Part shown: positions 11,405 to 22,959 of the stretch, piece after piece
Layout of the letters: each line of letters opens with the position of its first letter
Numbering within the stretch: position 1 is the first letter of the stretch
Assembly (NCBI GenBank): GCA_029582155.1
Contig: CM055900.1
Span: forward strand, 41,833,236 to 41,897,235
Origin: Panopea generosa
Taxonomy: Eukaryota > Mollusca > Bivalvia > Adapedonta > Hiatellidae
Length of the DNA stretch: 64,000 nt
Reading direction: 5' to 3'
Position numbers and translations under genes: made by a program
The notes under the pieces: model-generated
What the model saw: the letters and a program-made list of their open reading frames with translations, nothing else
Told to the model about the DNA's origin: nothing
Database searches by the model: none

Positions 11405-11565
11405 CCTGCATTATATAGCTTTATTGCCCTAAGTTTCACAAACCTACCTTGGATATTTTTTAGTAATATTTCCAGCAAAGCAGACGCAGGACAAACGGAG
11501 GGTAAACTAAACCTAGTCCCCTCCAGTGTAAACAGTAGGGGATTAATGAGAATTAATATAAAAGC
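11405..11565. repeat. Dispersed repeat shared with 37560-37735
   Basis: Both places carry the same order of words: 'caaacctacc', 'gatattttttagtaat', a C-rich break, 'ggagggtaaac', 'ctagtccc'/'atagtctc' and 'agtaggggattaatga'/'agtagaggactaatga'. No ends, tRNA head or open frame are recognised, so the class is unknown. Confidence 0.6.
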
Positions 11566-11672
11566 ACAGTATCAATAACTTCAGAATTCCAATTACTTAC
11601 AGCAAAAAATGATAAAATAGTACTGATTTGTGTTTCTGTACAGTTCCATCAGGCCAGTGTCTTTTAATTTAA

Positions 11673-11915
11673 GGGTCCTCTGTGGCCGAGTGGTGCCATC
11701 TCAGGGTCACTTACGTCTCACCGCTAAGGTCGTAGGTTCGAGTCCCACTAACCCGAAAAACTTTATGTGAGTTTCCAGTTACTTGCGGAAGGACGGTGGT
11801 TCTACTCAGTTTTACTCAGTCTGAGGTTGTTTTCCACCAGTAAAACTAGATATGCCGTATATAACCCGAAATGTGTTGAAAATGGTGTTGAACTCCTTTC
11901 AAAACTAAAAAATTG
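11673..11915 (+). mobile_element. SINE family B copy, nearly full length (tRNA-Leu-like head)
   Basis: The best plus-strand copy of family B. Head: GGTCCTCTGTGGCCGAGTGG (A box), a type II variable arm region 'tctcaccgctaaggt' and B box GGTTCGAGTCCC. The body follows with 'ttccagttacttgcgg', 'ggtggttctactcag', 'ccaccagtaaaact' and the 3' end 'gttgaaaatggtgttgaac' plus an A-rich tail. In the sister copy at 22775 the anticodon loop reads CTCAAGA, which fits tRNA-Leu (CAA). Confidence 0.85.
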
Positions 11916-11919
11916 TTAA

Positions 11920-12210
11920 TGTTAAAAAAAAGTAGTTTTAGTGTTAAACTTGGTAAAAACATGCGCTTCAACCTTAGCTGGTAATGAGACTTGAGCAAGC
12001 TAATGTTTATCAAATGCATGGGGTTTGTGTTAATTACTTCTGAATAGAGTTTTAATTAACAGCAGGTTCAAACTGGCTTTAAATTCTGAAGCGATAATCA
12101 CCCCTGATGAAAATGACATTAATTTTAGATGTGTTAATTACCCCTCATTAGCCGAGTGGGAGACTAATCGATTGTACGGGGATATTGACATCACCATGAA
12201 CAGTACACAA
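11920..12210. other. Unique AT-rich stretch
   Basis: Nothing recognisable; several 'gttaatta' words. Confidence 0.45.
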
Positions 12211-12214
12211 TATG

Positions 12215-12518
12215 GCCACGGGATAAGTGGTCCAGTGGTTAAGGCCTTGGACTGTGAACCCAGTGGTCGTAGGTTCAATCCTGAGCTCCTCCAACTAAAA
12301 ATACTTATCAGTCTTTCTGATGAGACTTTAACAAATATCGAGATCCCATGTATGAGTGCTTTACAACGGGCATGTAAAAGAACCAGGGATGTTACAAAGG
12401 GTTTTCTTATCTTTGCACTATCCTCCAAAAATCAAAAATTACTAATACTCTTCTGGAGGTATCGCGTCATGCGGGAAACTGGTGGCAACAATAAATAAAA
12501 TCATCATCAACAACATGG
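12215..12518 (+). mobile_element. SINE family E copy
   Basis: A tRNA-like head (A box 'taagtggtccagtggtta', B box 'aggttcaatcc') is followed by a body of about 200 bp ('gagactttaacaaatatcg', 'cgggcatgtaaaagaacc', 'cgtcatgcgggaaactgg') and a short-repeat tail of ATAAATAAAATCATCATCA. It is the only copy of this family seen in the window. Open frames crossing it on both strands (12138-12498) are incidental. Confidence 0.75.
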
Positions 12519-12665
12519 CCACTGGTATATAACCATTGTTGGTCTAGGACAGATAATTCAGCCTACATTAGTTGGATTGATTTCTGAACTCTTCTGAGGT
12601 CTTTTGGTTATGTAGTACATATTAATTGTACATGCAAAATGACTAAATTTAAGCCATTTTATTTA

Positions 12666-12848
12666 GATTAAACTAATTTATTTTTGCTGGATAGGGAAGA
12701 AAGCTCAGAGCTTATATGAACTGCTTCCTGGGTAGAGAATCAGTACTGAGTGTCGTTTATGTTGAGAAGCCATCTGGTTGAGCATGCGCCGGTTTCGCAA
12801 CTGAACTCTAGCATGAGCAGGCAACACTCCACCCACTGCATTACTACT
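12666..12848 (-). mobile_element. SINE family D copy
   Basis: On the minus strand: degraded head, then 'cactcagtactgattctc' and 'ccaggaagcagttcatataag', then 'ctgagctttcttccc' and an end in 'aaaaataaattagttt'. It is the clearest guide to the family D 3' end. Confidence 0.7.
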
Positions 12849-12849
12849 C

Positions 12850-13226
12850 CAAACAAAGATATTTTACCTCCACACCAAACTGGTCTTTAGCAACAACAAG
12901 TTCATCTATACAACAAAATGGATGGACCTATCAGTTGTTCCTTTACCAGCAACCCAATGGCCGCTACATTAAATACATGCTCTAACTTGAAAATAATAAG
13001 TCACTCCTGAAGATATGCATGCAAAAATGGTAATATCACACTTTTCCTTTCTTTCAGATTTTCATTCATGTATTCGTGGAATTTTATTTTAATTTCCTCC
13101 AGATTATCAACAGGAGCACAAAAGATGGCTGAAACTGCTATTAAACCCCATCTTATCTTTTTATAGTTAATCTTAATCACATATTTATCATGCTGTACCA
13201 ACCCTAGGTGATCTATGATATTGCCT
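12850..13226. other. Unique stretch without visible gene
   Basis: A 66-codon minus-strand frame at 13001-13201 shows no recognised motif. Nothing else is visible. Confidence 0.45.
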
Positions 13227-13800
13227 TCATATTGGTTTCACCTCCCCTTTCTTATCTCAATCTATTTGACTCTATGAGTTCAACGGGGAAACTGAGAGAA
13301 GCACAGAGATATTCTGTTGGTTTATTTATTTCACCTTCCCTTTCTTATCTCAATCTATCTGACTCCCAGTTCAACAAGAAACTAAGAAAAGCACAGATAT
13401 ATTCTGAGAAACTGAAAAAAGCACAGGGATATTTCAAGAAAATTGTGAGAAGAAAAGGGATATATTGAGAAAATGAGAGAAACACAGGGATATTCCGAGA
13501 AATTGTGATATGTTGGAATATTCTGTTGATTTACCTATTTCAACTCCCCTTTATTATCTCAATCTTTTTAACTCGTATTAAATTCTACAAGAATCTGAGA
13601 CAAGCACAGGGATATTCTGAGTATCTCAGAGAAGCACAGGGATATTCTGAGAATCTGAGACAAGCACAGGGATATTCTGAGTACCTCAGAGAAGCATAGG
13701 GATATTCTGAGAATCTGAGACAAGCAAAGGGATATTCTGAGTACCTCAGAGAAGCACAGGGATATTCTGAGAATCTGAGACAAGCACGGGGATATTCTGA
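13227..13800. repeat. 30 bp minisatellite arranged as 60 bp dimers, with interspersed older units
   Basis: From 13590 the array alternates 'gagaatctgagacaagcac' and 'gagtacctcagagaagcac', each followed by 'agggatattct', giving a 60 bp dimer repeated about 3.5 times. Upstream, single diverged units are mixed with three copies of a segment containing 'ctttcttatctcaatct' (about 13245, 13338, 13549). The latter looks like an older, larger repeat unit from which the 30 bp array grew. Confidence 0.9.
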
Positions 13801-13804
13801 GGCG

Positions 13805-14668
13805 TTGTTTACAACAAGTGTTGCTAATCTAATATTTGTAGACATTTTGACCTAACATTGACATAGTTTACCATGGTACATATCACATTACACCCTTAAA
13901 AAACTTGGTATACCATGGAACTTTTTATGTTATCGCGGTACCCACCTCTATAATTTTTTACTTTCTGTCACAAGTTTTTCCCCACTGTTGAAGTATGAGC
14001 TACTCGTAGTCACTTCTTTCCCCTGGGAGAGGGGACAGCCAGCTTAGCTTCCACATCAGCAGTTCATTAAAAGTATATCCAGGACTTATAATAAAATTAG
14101 CAAAATCCATTCCATTCCCCTCAGTTGCTGATGATGACGCTACTTTTGGGCGATGATGTTGCAGCACTTGTTTATTAGATAATCATTAGAGATCCCTGCT
14201 GTGACCTCACAAAGTGTTAATAAATTAATGTGATCTTTATGTTTTTATACCACTATTGCGTTAATTACTGGGCGAAGCACAAAAATCTCGATGCTTTAAT
14301 GACAAAAATCCATTAGGTGATTCATAATTCATCTGATCTTCTATTTAACCATTAATCGGGCCAGCCATGCCCTAAATAGTAAATATTAATCTTACCGTTT
14401 CTTTGACAGAATGCATTTACGCTGGTACTGTAATGGTCAGAAATTGGTTCTCAAAATTTCCAAGATATTCTGTCGGTGAAAACAGATGAATTATGTGGTT
14501 ACCTTATATTCGGTTTATTTTTGTTCTTTTTTTTTTTTATAAAAGTGGATTTGTATTCAACATTAATAACAGTTTTAATTGAATATCAAGTTTCAAAATA
14601 TTCATAAAAAAGAAAACTTCAGAAATATATAAATTTGCAAAAAAGTAGATTTAAGCATTACAATTAGT
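13805..14668. other. Unique stretch without visible gene
   Basis: Single-copy AT-rich DNA. Around 14260-14370 there are several homeodomain-like cores ('cgttaattactg', 'attcataattcat', 'accattaatc'). No exon signal is visible. Confidence 0.45.
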
Positions 14669-14671
14669 TGA

Positions 14672-14800
14672 AGCATATCTTTGAAATATGTTGGAAATGG
14701 CGTTAAACCTCATTCCAAAAAAAAAATTGGTTGAAGTATTATACTTGGTTGAAGCATTATACTTGGTTGAAGCATTATACTTGGTTGAAGCATTATACAC
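14672..14800 (+). mobile_element. SINE family B 3' end carrying an 18 bp tandem repeat
   Basis: The piece 'gaaatatgttggaaatggcg' followed by 'ttaaacctcattcc' and an A run is the family B 3' end. Directly behind its A tail, 'ggttgaagcattatactt' (18 bp) is repeated about four times at 14729-14800. Confidence 0.7.
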
Positions 14801-14819
14801 TAAGTTGTTCACCTGAAAC

Positions 14820-14998
14820 GAATTGCTGGGCCAAGTTTGCCCAGTCAGTAGCCAATCTGACTTATCAATCCAGGGTTCGTGAGTTTGAATCCCCACCCAG
14901 CCACAGTCTCTGTGATGATTTATATCATAATATTTACATCCCATTGTCATTTGTCTCACAGCCAATTAAAGTGATGTTAAAAATTCAATCCATCAATC
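14820..14998 (+). mobile_element. SINE family A copy, internally deleted
   Basis: The head ('cagtcagtagccaatctgac', 'tatcaatccagggttcgtg', B-box-like 'gagtttgaatcccc') matches family A. The body jumps from 'ttgtctcacagccaattaaa' straight to the tail 'aattcaatccatcaatcat', so most of the central body is missing. Confidence 0.75.
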
Positions 14999-15002
14999 AT
15001 TG

Positions 15003-15350
15003 AACCGAATTATGGAGGTGTGTAAAATATTGAACACTGACTGGTTGAAAACTTGTTATTATAAAAAATTATTATGTCAATATTATAGATTATAATTGAT
15101 GTCAATATAATATTATTATGTTTTTCACAATACAAATTTCAAAATAATTCTTGTCAACATTATTATTTTAGTTCTTAAAAACTTAAAATAAAATTCAAAA
15201 CATTTCAGAATTGAAAGTTTTATGCATTTAATAAGAACATCTCAATTTCTTTAGGAATAAAATCTAGCATAATATTAAAATAAAATTTGGCCAAAAAAAA
15301 CACACAGGTCAAAACTCATTTAACATTATACTAAGACAACCACCATCCAT
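15003..15350. other. Unique AT-rich stretch
   Basis: Nothing recognisable; very AT-rich with ATTATT runs. Confidence 0.5.
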
Positions 15351-15356
15351 CCCATT

Positions 15357-15380
15357 CCCCCCCCCCCCCTCCCCCCCCCC
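15357..15380. repeat. Poly-C tract (C13-T-C10)
   Basis: A homopolymer-like C tract with one T. The opposite strand is G10-A-G13 and could form G-quadruplexes. Confidence 0.95.
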
Positions 15381-15395
15381 TGCAACTTTTGACTG

Positions 15396-16000
15396 ATTAT
15401 TATGTAACCTCAGCAACAAGACATGATACCTCGCAGCTAACAACTAACTTTCTACTTTCCAATTGAACCTCAGAGACCATGTGATTATAATATAACCTCA
15501 GCAACAAGACATGGCACCTCACAGCTAACAACTATCTGCTTTCCAGTTGAACCTCAGAGACCATGTGATTATAATGTAACCTCAGCAACAAGACATGGTA
15601 CCTCGTAGTTAACAACTATCTGCTTTCCAGTTAAACCTCAGTGACCATGTGATTATTATATAACCTCAGCAACAAGACATGGCACCTCGCAGCTAACAAC
15701 TAACTTTCTACTTTCTATTTGAACCTCAGTGTCCATGTGTTTATAATATAACCTCAGCAACAAGACACAGCACCTCACAGCTAACAAATAACTTTCTACT
15801 TCCTATTTGAACCTCAGTGACCATGTGATTATAATATAACCTCAGCAATAAGACACAGCACCCTGCAGCTAACAAATATCTGCTTTCCAGTTGAACCTCA
15901 GTGACCATGTGATTATAATATAACCTCAGCAACAAGATACAGCACCTCCAAGCTTGCAACTAGCTTTCATCTTCCCCAATTGAACCTCAGTGACCATGTG
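15396..16000. repeat. Minisatellite with 84 and 88 bp units, about 7 copies
   Basis: Units share 'aacctcagcaacaagaca', 'cagctaacaacta' and 'gaccatgtgattata'. Starts at 15406, 15494, 15578, 15662, 15750, 15838 and 15922 give spacings of 88, 84, 84, 88, 88 and 84 bp. The two lengths come from 'actttctactttccaatt' versus 'tctgctttccagtt' in the middle. Confidence 0.93.
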
Positions 16001-16009
16001 ATTAATTCA

Positions 16010-16700
16010 AAACATAGTTCAATGGAGGAAAACTAGTTAAACTAGAAAATGAAACATAATTAACGCCACAATCCAATTAACTTGGCAATAACACTGATCT
16101 AAAACTGTGACAAAGAAGGCCAGAAGAACATAAAGAATAACTATTGATTTCTGGCGTTAATTAAAAACGTAATCAATTTCGTAAACCATTGTTGTATTCA
16201 GTAAACATCAGGGCTAAGAAGGAAAACATTATTTCAGATATTGTTGTCAGATTTTATGGAATTTTATGAACATTTGTTTAGACTATTAAGGACTTATAAA
16301 CAGACTGAAAGGCAGAGGGTATCAACATTACATCTCTCTCTGCTGTTGGTTCTACATAGTTTGTTGAATGAATAAAAAATTGAAAGTCAAATTGGGTTTT
16401 AATTAAAGCGGATTTAAGTTATGCTCTGTCTATTGTTTCATTTAAAAAATGATCAAGGATGCATCATGCATAATTTCGAGAGCTTAGTGCAAAACTAGTA
16501 TATCTACCTTCCTATTCTATATAGAGGTAGATTAGTTTGACACTTAACACATTGTTCCTCTTGAATCATCTTTCAGTAATTAAGCACCAACAATTGACCT
16601 GGCATAGCTGTCAATCAAACAAGTCACTAATCCAATCAGCGATCAATATTGGTTGCTACATCGACATTTTCCTTAGACAAGCAAGATGATGTGTAATAAC
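16010..16700. other. Unique stretch without visible gene
   Basis: Includes a short homeodomain-rich part ('ggcgttaattaaaaacgtaa' at about 16157). No exon or repeat is recognised. Confidence 0.45.
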
Positions 16701-16707
16701 ACTACAT

Positions 16708-17870
16708 TGTATTCACTTGGACAAACACTGCCACATGGCCAGTGGGTGGAACGAGTCTTCCTAAGGCCTCAGGAAACATCCTACAATAAGCACAGTGATT
16801 GTTGTTTCCCTTAAAAAGTCTTACAACAAGCATTAACAACGGTTTTACATAAAAACAACTTCCAATGAACACCATCAATTGTTTCCCTTGGAATTCTTTC
16901 TGCACTGACAATTGTTTCTGTTGGAAATCTTTCAGTAAGAATTCCAAATATTTCCCTTAGAAATTTGTTCAGTAAGCATTGCCAATTATTTCCCTTGAAA
17001 AATCTTTCTGTAAAAACACTGCCAATTATTTTCCTTAGAAAATCTTTCAGTAAGCACTGCCATTGTTTCCCTTGGAAATTCTTCTAGTAGGCACTGGCAA
17101 TGTTTCCCTTGGAAATTCTTCCAGTATGCACTGCCAATTGTTTCCCTTGGAAATACTCCAGTAGGCACTGGCAGTTGTTTCCCTTGGAAATTCTTCCAGT
17201 AGACACTGCCAATTGTTTCACTTGGAAATTCTTCCAGTAGACACTGGCAATTGTTTCTCTAGTATATTCTTCCAGTAGGCACTGCCAATTGTTTCTCTTG
17301 GAAATTCTTCCAGTAGGCATTGGCAATTGTTTCTCTTGGAAATTCTTCCAGTAGGCACTGGCAATTGTTTCCCTTGCAAATTCTTCCAGTAGGCACTGGC
17401 AATGTTTCCCTTGGAAACTATTCCAGTAGACACTGCCAACTGTTTCTCTAGGAAATTCTTCCAGTAAGCACTGGCAATGTTTCCCTTGGAAATTCTTCCA
17501 GTAGACACTGCCAATTAATTCCCTTGGAAATACTCAAGTAGGCACTGCCATTTTGTCCCTAGGAAATTCTTCCAGTAGGCACTGCCATTTTGTCCCTAGG
17601 AAATTCTTCCAGTAGGCACTGGCAATGTTTCCCTTGGAAATTCTTTCCGTAGTCACGACCAATTGTTTTCCTTGGAACTTCTTCCAGTAGACACCGCAAA
17701 CTGTTTCCCTTGAAAATTCTTCTGGTAGGCACTGCCAAATGTTTCCCTTGGAAATTCTTCAAGTAGGCACTACCAATTGTTTCCTTTGGAAATACTCCAG
17801 TAGCCACTGCAATTATGTCCCTAGGAAATTCTTCCAGTAGGCAATGTCAATTGTTTATCTTGGAAAACCT
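16708..17870. repeat. 38 bp minisatellite, about 30 copies
   Basis: The consensus is close to 'gtttcccttggaaattcttc' followed by 'cagtaggcactgccaatt' (38 bp). Units vary from 37 to 39 bp and diverge at the left end (16708-17040), a common pattern for arrays that grow inside and decay at the edges. Because 38 is not a multiple of three, several overlapping minus-strand frames stay open; these are not genes. Confidence 0.95.
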
Positions 17871-17874
17871 TTTG

Positions 17875-18885
17875 AGTTTTGTTCAAATGGGAAACGGTCT
17901 TAGTTTTTATATAAATCATGTTCCATGCATCCTATGGTAGAACCTATGTTAAACACTGACAAAATGTCTTACAAAAACTTTCAATACTTAGTTCTGGGGA
18001 GATTAGAACCAATGACCTACCGATCCAGGATCTGTTACTTTACCACTACACAACAAGAGCGAGTACATTACCTCCCCTGATTACTTATTTACTGGAATCA
18101 TATGTAACAGTGCCATCATTTTACAAAGGATAAAAACAAAACAGGAGTGGCATACTATTTTCACTTTCATGACGATATAACAATAATATGTTTTTTATTA
18201 AACATAATTATTATTAATATCTGCTCACTTTTCAGTAAAAATAACAACAATATTATTTACTTTAACAAGATAATAAATGACACAAAACACCAACATAATT
18301 AAAGTCATGAAGTCTGCAGGAAATGTTTCTTTCTTTGTGACGAAAAGTATTGGGATAAAAAGAAACGCAATAATCGAACACTTTCTTGAACTACCCTACA
18401 TAACACTTTCGCGAAGGAATATTAACTAAAATATGTAATTTGACAGGGAAGGTGTTTAGAAAATTACTTGTAAATGCATAATTTGTGGCTTCATAATCAA
18501 GCTGTCTAACCGAAAATGGAAAATTATGAACACGATGTCACTTTTCCGTCCCTTTCGTCACATTTTGACACAAGTATCCAGTCCATGTAACAATTTCAGT
18601 TATGTTTTATAGATGGAGTTATTACGAGCTTGTCGGGGGCAGATGGGTGTAATATTTTTATTATAAATGTTTGTGTGAAGACAGTGTCCCAGTCCAGGTT
18701 TTATCTGGCACATGTGATTGGATGATTAGTTGATGTAATATCGTTCTCCCCCTCTCACAACCAGCACCATCACACAACAAATGAATGGACAGATCCTGAC
18801 CATGCCAAAACAATTCTTCAAAGTCACAATATCATTGCATATGTATAGGGGGGGGGGGGGGATACAATTATTTTTCATAATGTGG
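17875..18885. other. Unique stretch with a tRNA-like fragment and a poly-G run
   Basis: At 17998-18058 the minus strand reads 'tgttgtgtagtggtaaagta' and later 'cattggttctaatctcc', a tRNA-like head of an unassigned SINE. A run of 14 G lies at 18848-18861. Between 18300 and 18650 the sequence is single copy, somewhat richer in CpG than its surroundings, and could be a conserved non-coding element, but I see no coding signal. Confidence 0.4.
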
Positions 18886-18891
18886 GGAGAA

Positions 18892-19125
18892 TGGGGTTAA
18901 CACCATTTTTAATGTGTTCTATGTGTTACAGGTTATAACATGGCGACCAGTTTTATTGGTGAAGAAAGAACTCAAACCCGCAAATACAAACCTAAATAGA
19001 AGCACCCCATCCTTCAGCAAACCGTCAGTCAATTTTTCTCATAATTATTTTTAACTGGGCTGGGCTCATGCTCATGACCTGTCAGCGTTGAGAAAGGAGT
19101 GATCTTAAAATGGCACCCAAAACTA
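18892..19125 (-). mobile_element. SINE family B copy
   Basis: On the minus strand it ends with the family B signature ('aaaatggtgttaacccca') at 18892 and has body words 'accaataaaactggtcgcc'. The tRNA part ('tcactcctttctcaacgctg') at about 19080-19105 is decayed. Confidence 0.6.
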
Positions 19126-19129
19126 CTCG

Positions 19130-19440
19130 ATCATGAAACAGCCCCTAAGGGTAAAATTTATCCCATTTAAAAGGGCTTGTAATTCTCCTAGTACAATTTA
19201 ACTTTTATCTATTTAACATTGATTGTTTAGCAATTCCAAATGCTCAGATAATTCAGCCTTGGTAAAAGCGGGGAACCTTCTGAAAAAAAACACTATTTGA
19301 AATTATTTAGGGACCATTGACTTCTTTTCGACAGAAATTTGAGTTTAGAGATAGAAGGGATAGACACTATTAAAAGAATGACTGCACAAAACAAAAAATC
19401 ATTAACAAAAATCAACATTTACTTCTTCAAATTGTTCACC
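19130..19440. other. Unique AT-rich stretch
   Basis: Nothing recognisable. Confidence 0.5.
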
Positions 19441-19443
19441 GAT

Positions 19444-20015
19444 TTATTCACTTAAAGGGATTATAGCAGGATTTTTCACAATTTTAAAATTGTCTTAAAA
19501 CATATTTGCCAATGTATTATACCTATATATATATACTTACTGACCTCGTATTGTCAAAATGATATCCATCTAAACATGCCAAAATAATATATTGAAAAGG
19601 GGTTTCCTTTCTTGGACTATGTGCCTAGGTCAGACTAAAATAGATTTCCCGCTTAAATTTGCAACATATTTTGTGACGTATCCATGAATGGGTCACTTGA
19701 TTTTATTTCTGTTTCAATTTGATCTGTTGAACAGGTTTACACATTGTCAAATTTGTTTCATCTTAGAACGAGTCCAAATGTCGATATTAAATTCGTCAAG
19801 CAGTATTTAAGTGCTGTCTATTTTTAGAATGGGAATTTCATTTCAAGTTTACCACTTTGGTTGAAACATCGATTTTTGTTACGTTTTGGTGGATTTGATA
19901 CACCAAACCCACAGTATTTTATTGATTTATAATAATGAGATATTTTATCAATTTTAAAAATGATTTTATTTTTTAAGACATTTATAGCTTTTCTTAGTGA
20001 TATATTCCTTTAGGG
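19444..20015 (+). mobile_element. Inverted-end repeat M2, copy 1
   Basis: It begins 'ttaaagggattatagcagg' and ends about 'gatatattcctttag', so the ends are inverted copies of TTAAAGGRA-TAT. Internal words include 'gcctaggtcagactaaaata', 'cagtatttaagtgctgtct' and 'cgttttggtggatttgata'. A second copy follows head to tail, and reverse-orientation copies lie at 48-50 kb. The short inverted ends and lack of an open frame fit a non-autonomous DNA transposon (MITE), but the transposase family is unknown. Confidence 0.65.
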
Positions 20016-20552
20016 AGTACATCAGGCTTTTTTTCCAAAATTTTAAAATTGGCTTAAAACATTTTTTACCAATATATCGTGCCCATATATACTCATCCAC
20101 CATGTATTGCCAAAAAGACATCTAACATGTCAAAATAATATTGAAAAGAGATTTCCTAACTTGGGCTAAGCGTCTAGGTTAGACCAAAATAGATTTCCTG
20201 CTTAAAATTGCAACATATTTTGTGACATATTATATGAGTCACGTTATTACATTTCGACTTCGTGATGCAGTTTGATCTGTTATACAATTAACATGTAGTC
20301 AAAAAATTTCATCTTGGAAAGAGTCTGAAGGACCAAGTGAAGGTCGTCAAACAGTATTTAAATGCTGTCTATTTTTAGAATGGGGATTTTGTTTCAAGTT
20401 TACCAATCATATATTGTTTTGTCACATTTTGGTGGATTTGACATATGAAACCATTCAGATTTTATTTATTAATGATAATGTGCTGCTCTTTAACTATTTT
20501 AATAATTACTTTATTTTATTAAAAGTTTATTTTAGTCACCTAAATGAAATAT
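20010..20552 (+). mobile_element. Inverted-end repeat M2, copy 2
   Basis: It follows copy 1 directly ('tttagggagtacatcagg') and repeats the same order of words with about 15-20 per cent difference by eye ('gtctaggttagaccaaaata', 'cagtatttaaatgctgtct', 'cattttggtggatttgaca'). The right end is less clear than in copy 1. Adjacent tandem copies may reflect insertion into a target next to the first copy, or a later tandem duplication. Confidence 0.6.
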
Positions 20553-20568
20553 TGCTTGAATTTTATAT

Positions 20569-20599
20569 GGGGGAGAGGGGTGGGTGGGGGGAGGGGGGG
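20569..20599 (+). other. G-quadruplex candidate
   Basis: Five G runs (5, 4, 3, 6 and 7 G) are separated by loops of AGA, T, T and A. This is a strong G-quadruplex pattern in an otherwise AT-rich region. Confidence 0.7.
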
Positions 20600-20604
20600 A
20601 ATTA

Positions 20605-22770
20605 GTGAAATACACGATTTTAAAAGTTAAACTCAACAATGGATTAGTAAACAATTAAAATAACACAATTAAATCTAAAACATCAAAAACCTGTTACCTC
20701 CTGAAACTGTAATCTGAAACCTTCCCATGAGACCACGAGTTCAACAGTTCAGCATTTTTTTTCCTTTAGTCTTTTCCAAACAAAAACAATAAGAAAATTT
20801 GCTAATATTCTGGTATGAATGGTGCATGGTTTCACAAACATAAACAGACAAATATGTGCATCTGACATTGTTTCCCTCAACTGATACAGACCCTTAAATT
20901 CATATAATATTATATATATATAATGTATAAAAAATTATGTATGATATGTAATGTATAAAATGGCTGTAAAAAAACAAATTAGTAAAATATTTCCCCTTCC
21001 ACATTTTGAAATAATTGCAGTATAATAATTATTAATATTGTGCATTCTTTAGTGAATATCTTCACACAGAAATTCAAACACACTCTGAAATTCATTAATA
21101 ATCTGCAGTTTTTCTTCAAGAACTGTGCCTGTAACTTCATCCACATAATGCCAAATAATCCCCAAACTGCGTTTGTCATTTCTAGTTTTCGAATTACATA
21201 AACTACAGCCAGCAGAATATCGTTTACACCTTTAAATTGCCATTCTATCTGCTAAAGTCATCAGTAATGAAAACATAATCTGTGGAATTTTTATATTCAT
21301 TTATTTCTTGTGGCTGTCAGTCTATGAAATCTATGGAATTTTGGCAAACAAATTAAGAGAAAATCCGTTCACACATGTGTATTACAGGGTGATAATTTAC
21401 AAAATCAAACACTGATAATGGCATTCTGTTACAAACGTTTTACAAACCCAGGCCACCAGTTGATACATTTGTTGAAACTTAACAAAAGTGAAGAGATGTA
21501 TTGTGTACATTATTACTTAAAAAATTGACAGCTAAACAGAGTTTTTTTCAAAGGTTGCAATTTAAAGATGCCGTAAAAGAAGTTATTTTTTACCAAAATA
21601 CAACTACTTCAAATCAATTAGTTAAACACAAATTAGCCATTTTTTCATACAAATATTAATGAATATCGACTGTGTATGATCTTCAGTGTTATACAGTCTC
21701 CTTTTGTTCAACAATCTGTTACATCAAGCGCTCATTAACTATTAATGCAACACTAAACGGGCATTTTATTAAGAAATATTTTTCTTCATCTTTGAGAACA
21801 GTTGCAGAAAACAAACATGTTGTTAACTTTATTAGCGACAAATAACTTTGCCCTCCCTTTTATGCTTAATCAAGTATAAAAAGGTGGTAGTTGGTATAAG
21901 CATATTTTTCTGAAGTACCTAATTAAATGTTTGAAAGAAAGCTGTTTTTAAAACGCACATATAATGCACAGGTGATGTCAGATGAAAGAAAACAGCTGGG
22001 TTCATGCAGATTAAAAAGAAAAATATTATACCAAGTTTCGTTATACAATGAAAGCTTGTGAACAGATAAGGTGATCTTGAGATGATTAACAATAAATAGA
22101 TTGCATAATACATGTATGTCCACTCAGGAGATAAACTGTTAGTAATTTGATCAAATAAAAGCATTTGATCATAAAAAAAGAAAGTACAAATCCAAACTGG
22201 ACTAAGTTCTCCAGAAACATGTGCTAGAAAACTCACTTCCCCCTTTCCCCAGACTTCCTCCTATTTAATTTTAAACCCCACAACAAATGAAGTTTAACAA
22301 ATGAAAATTCATTTGAATTTCAGAAGACTATTGTTAAAAAAATAATTGCTGAGTTGTCAGTTTTCATTGACTATTCAATTTGAAAGAAAAAGTTTGTTGT
22401 TTTTCCGCTGACTTGTGGGAACCATACAAAGTTTTGGATGTCCATGGAGCGGAACAGGAAGACAGCCGTGGTAAGCATCACAGCACTGCAATACACTTAA
22501 TCTGCATATCTATAGACATAAAAAGTCAGGCATTCATGCATATCAATTAATCTTCACACTTCTTTTCTGTTCTTTAAAGAAGATAAAAGTAAGAACAATT
22601 TAGTTTCCATAGCCACCAACCCCAAGCAACATTTAAATCTAATATTGTGAGATAAATTGGGAAGGAAGACAACTGTCGACTCTCCATGAATACTCAGTGC
22701 TTTTAAATGATGCACGCTTGTATTACAAGACTTACACTATAATGACATGATTGTGCCGATTGATTTTTGG
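20605..22770. other. Unique 2.1 kb stretch without firm gene
   Basis: Single-copy AT-rich sequence. Minus-strand frames at 20979-21179 and 21919-22236 are short and lack known motifs. A possible small exon near 22440-22468 (+) ends at 'ccgtggtaagc', but no good acceptor or start supports it. Confidence 0.4.
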
Positions 22771-22774
22771 TTTT

Positions 22775-22958
22775 TTGAATGGGGTTCGACGCCATTTTCA
22801 ACATATTTCAGGTTAGATATGGCATATCCAGTTTTACTGGTGGAGGAAGACCTCACATAAAGTTTTTGGAGTGAGCGGGACTCAAACCTACGACCTCCGC
22901 GGTGAGAGGTTAGTGATCTTGAGATGTTGCCTTAGACCAATCGGCCACAGAGGACCCT
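22775..22958 (-). mobile_element. SINE family B copy, nearly full length
   Basis: On the minus strand it starts 'gggtcctctgtggccgatt', has an anticodon loop CTCAAGA, a type II variable arm 'cctctcaccgcggagg', B box GGTTTGAGTCCC, and the body 'ccaccagtaaaactggatat' to 'gttgaaaatggcgtcgaacc'. The variable arm pairs CCTC with GAGG, which supports descent from tRNA-Leu (CAA). Confidence 0.85.
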
Positions 22959-22959
22959 G

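Noticed and set aside
12172-12498. 108-codon plus-strand and 96-codon minus-strand frames
   Set aside because: Both overlap the family E SINE from head to tail and reflect its sequence.
22369-22468. Possible exon ending at a GTAAGC donor
   Set aside because: The frame has no recognised motif, the only acceptor candidates lack a pyrimidine tract, and no initiating ATG with upstream support was found.
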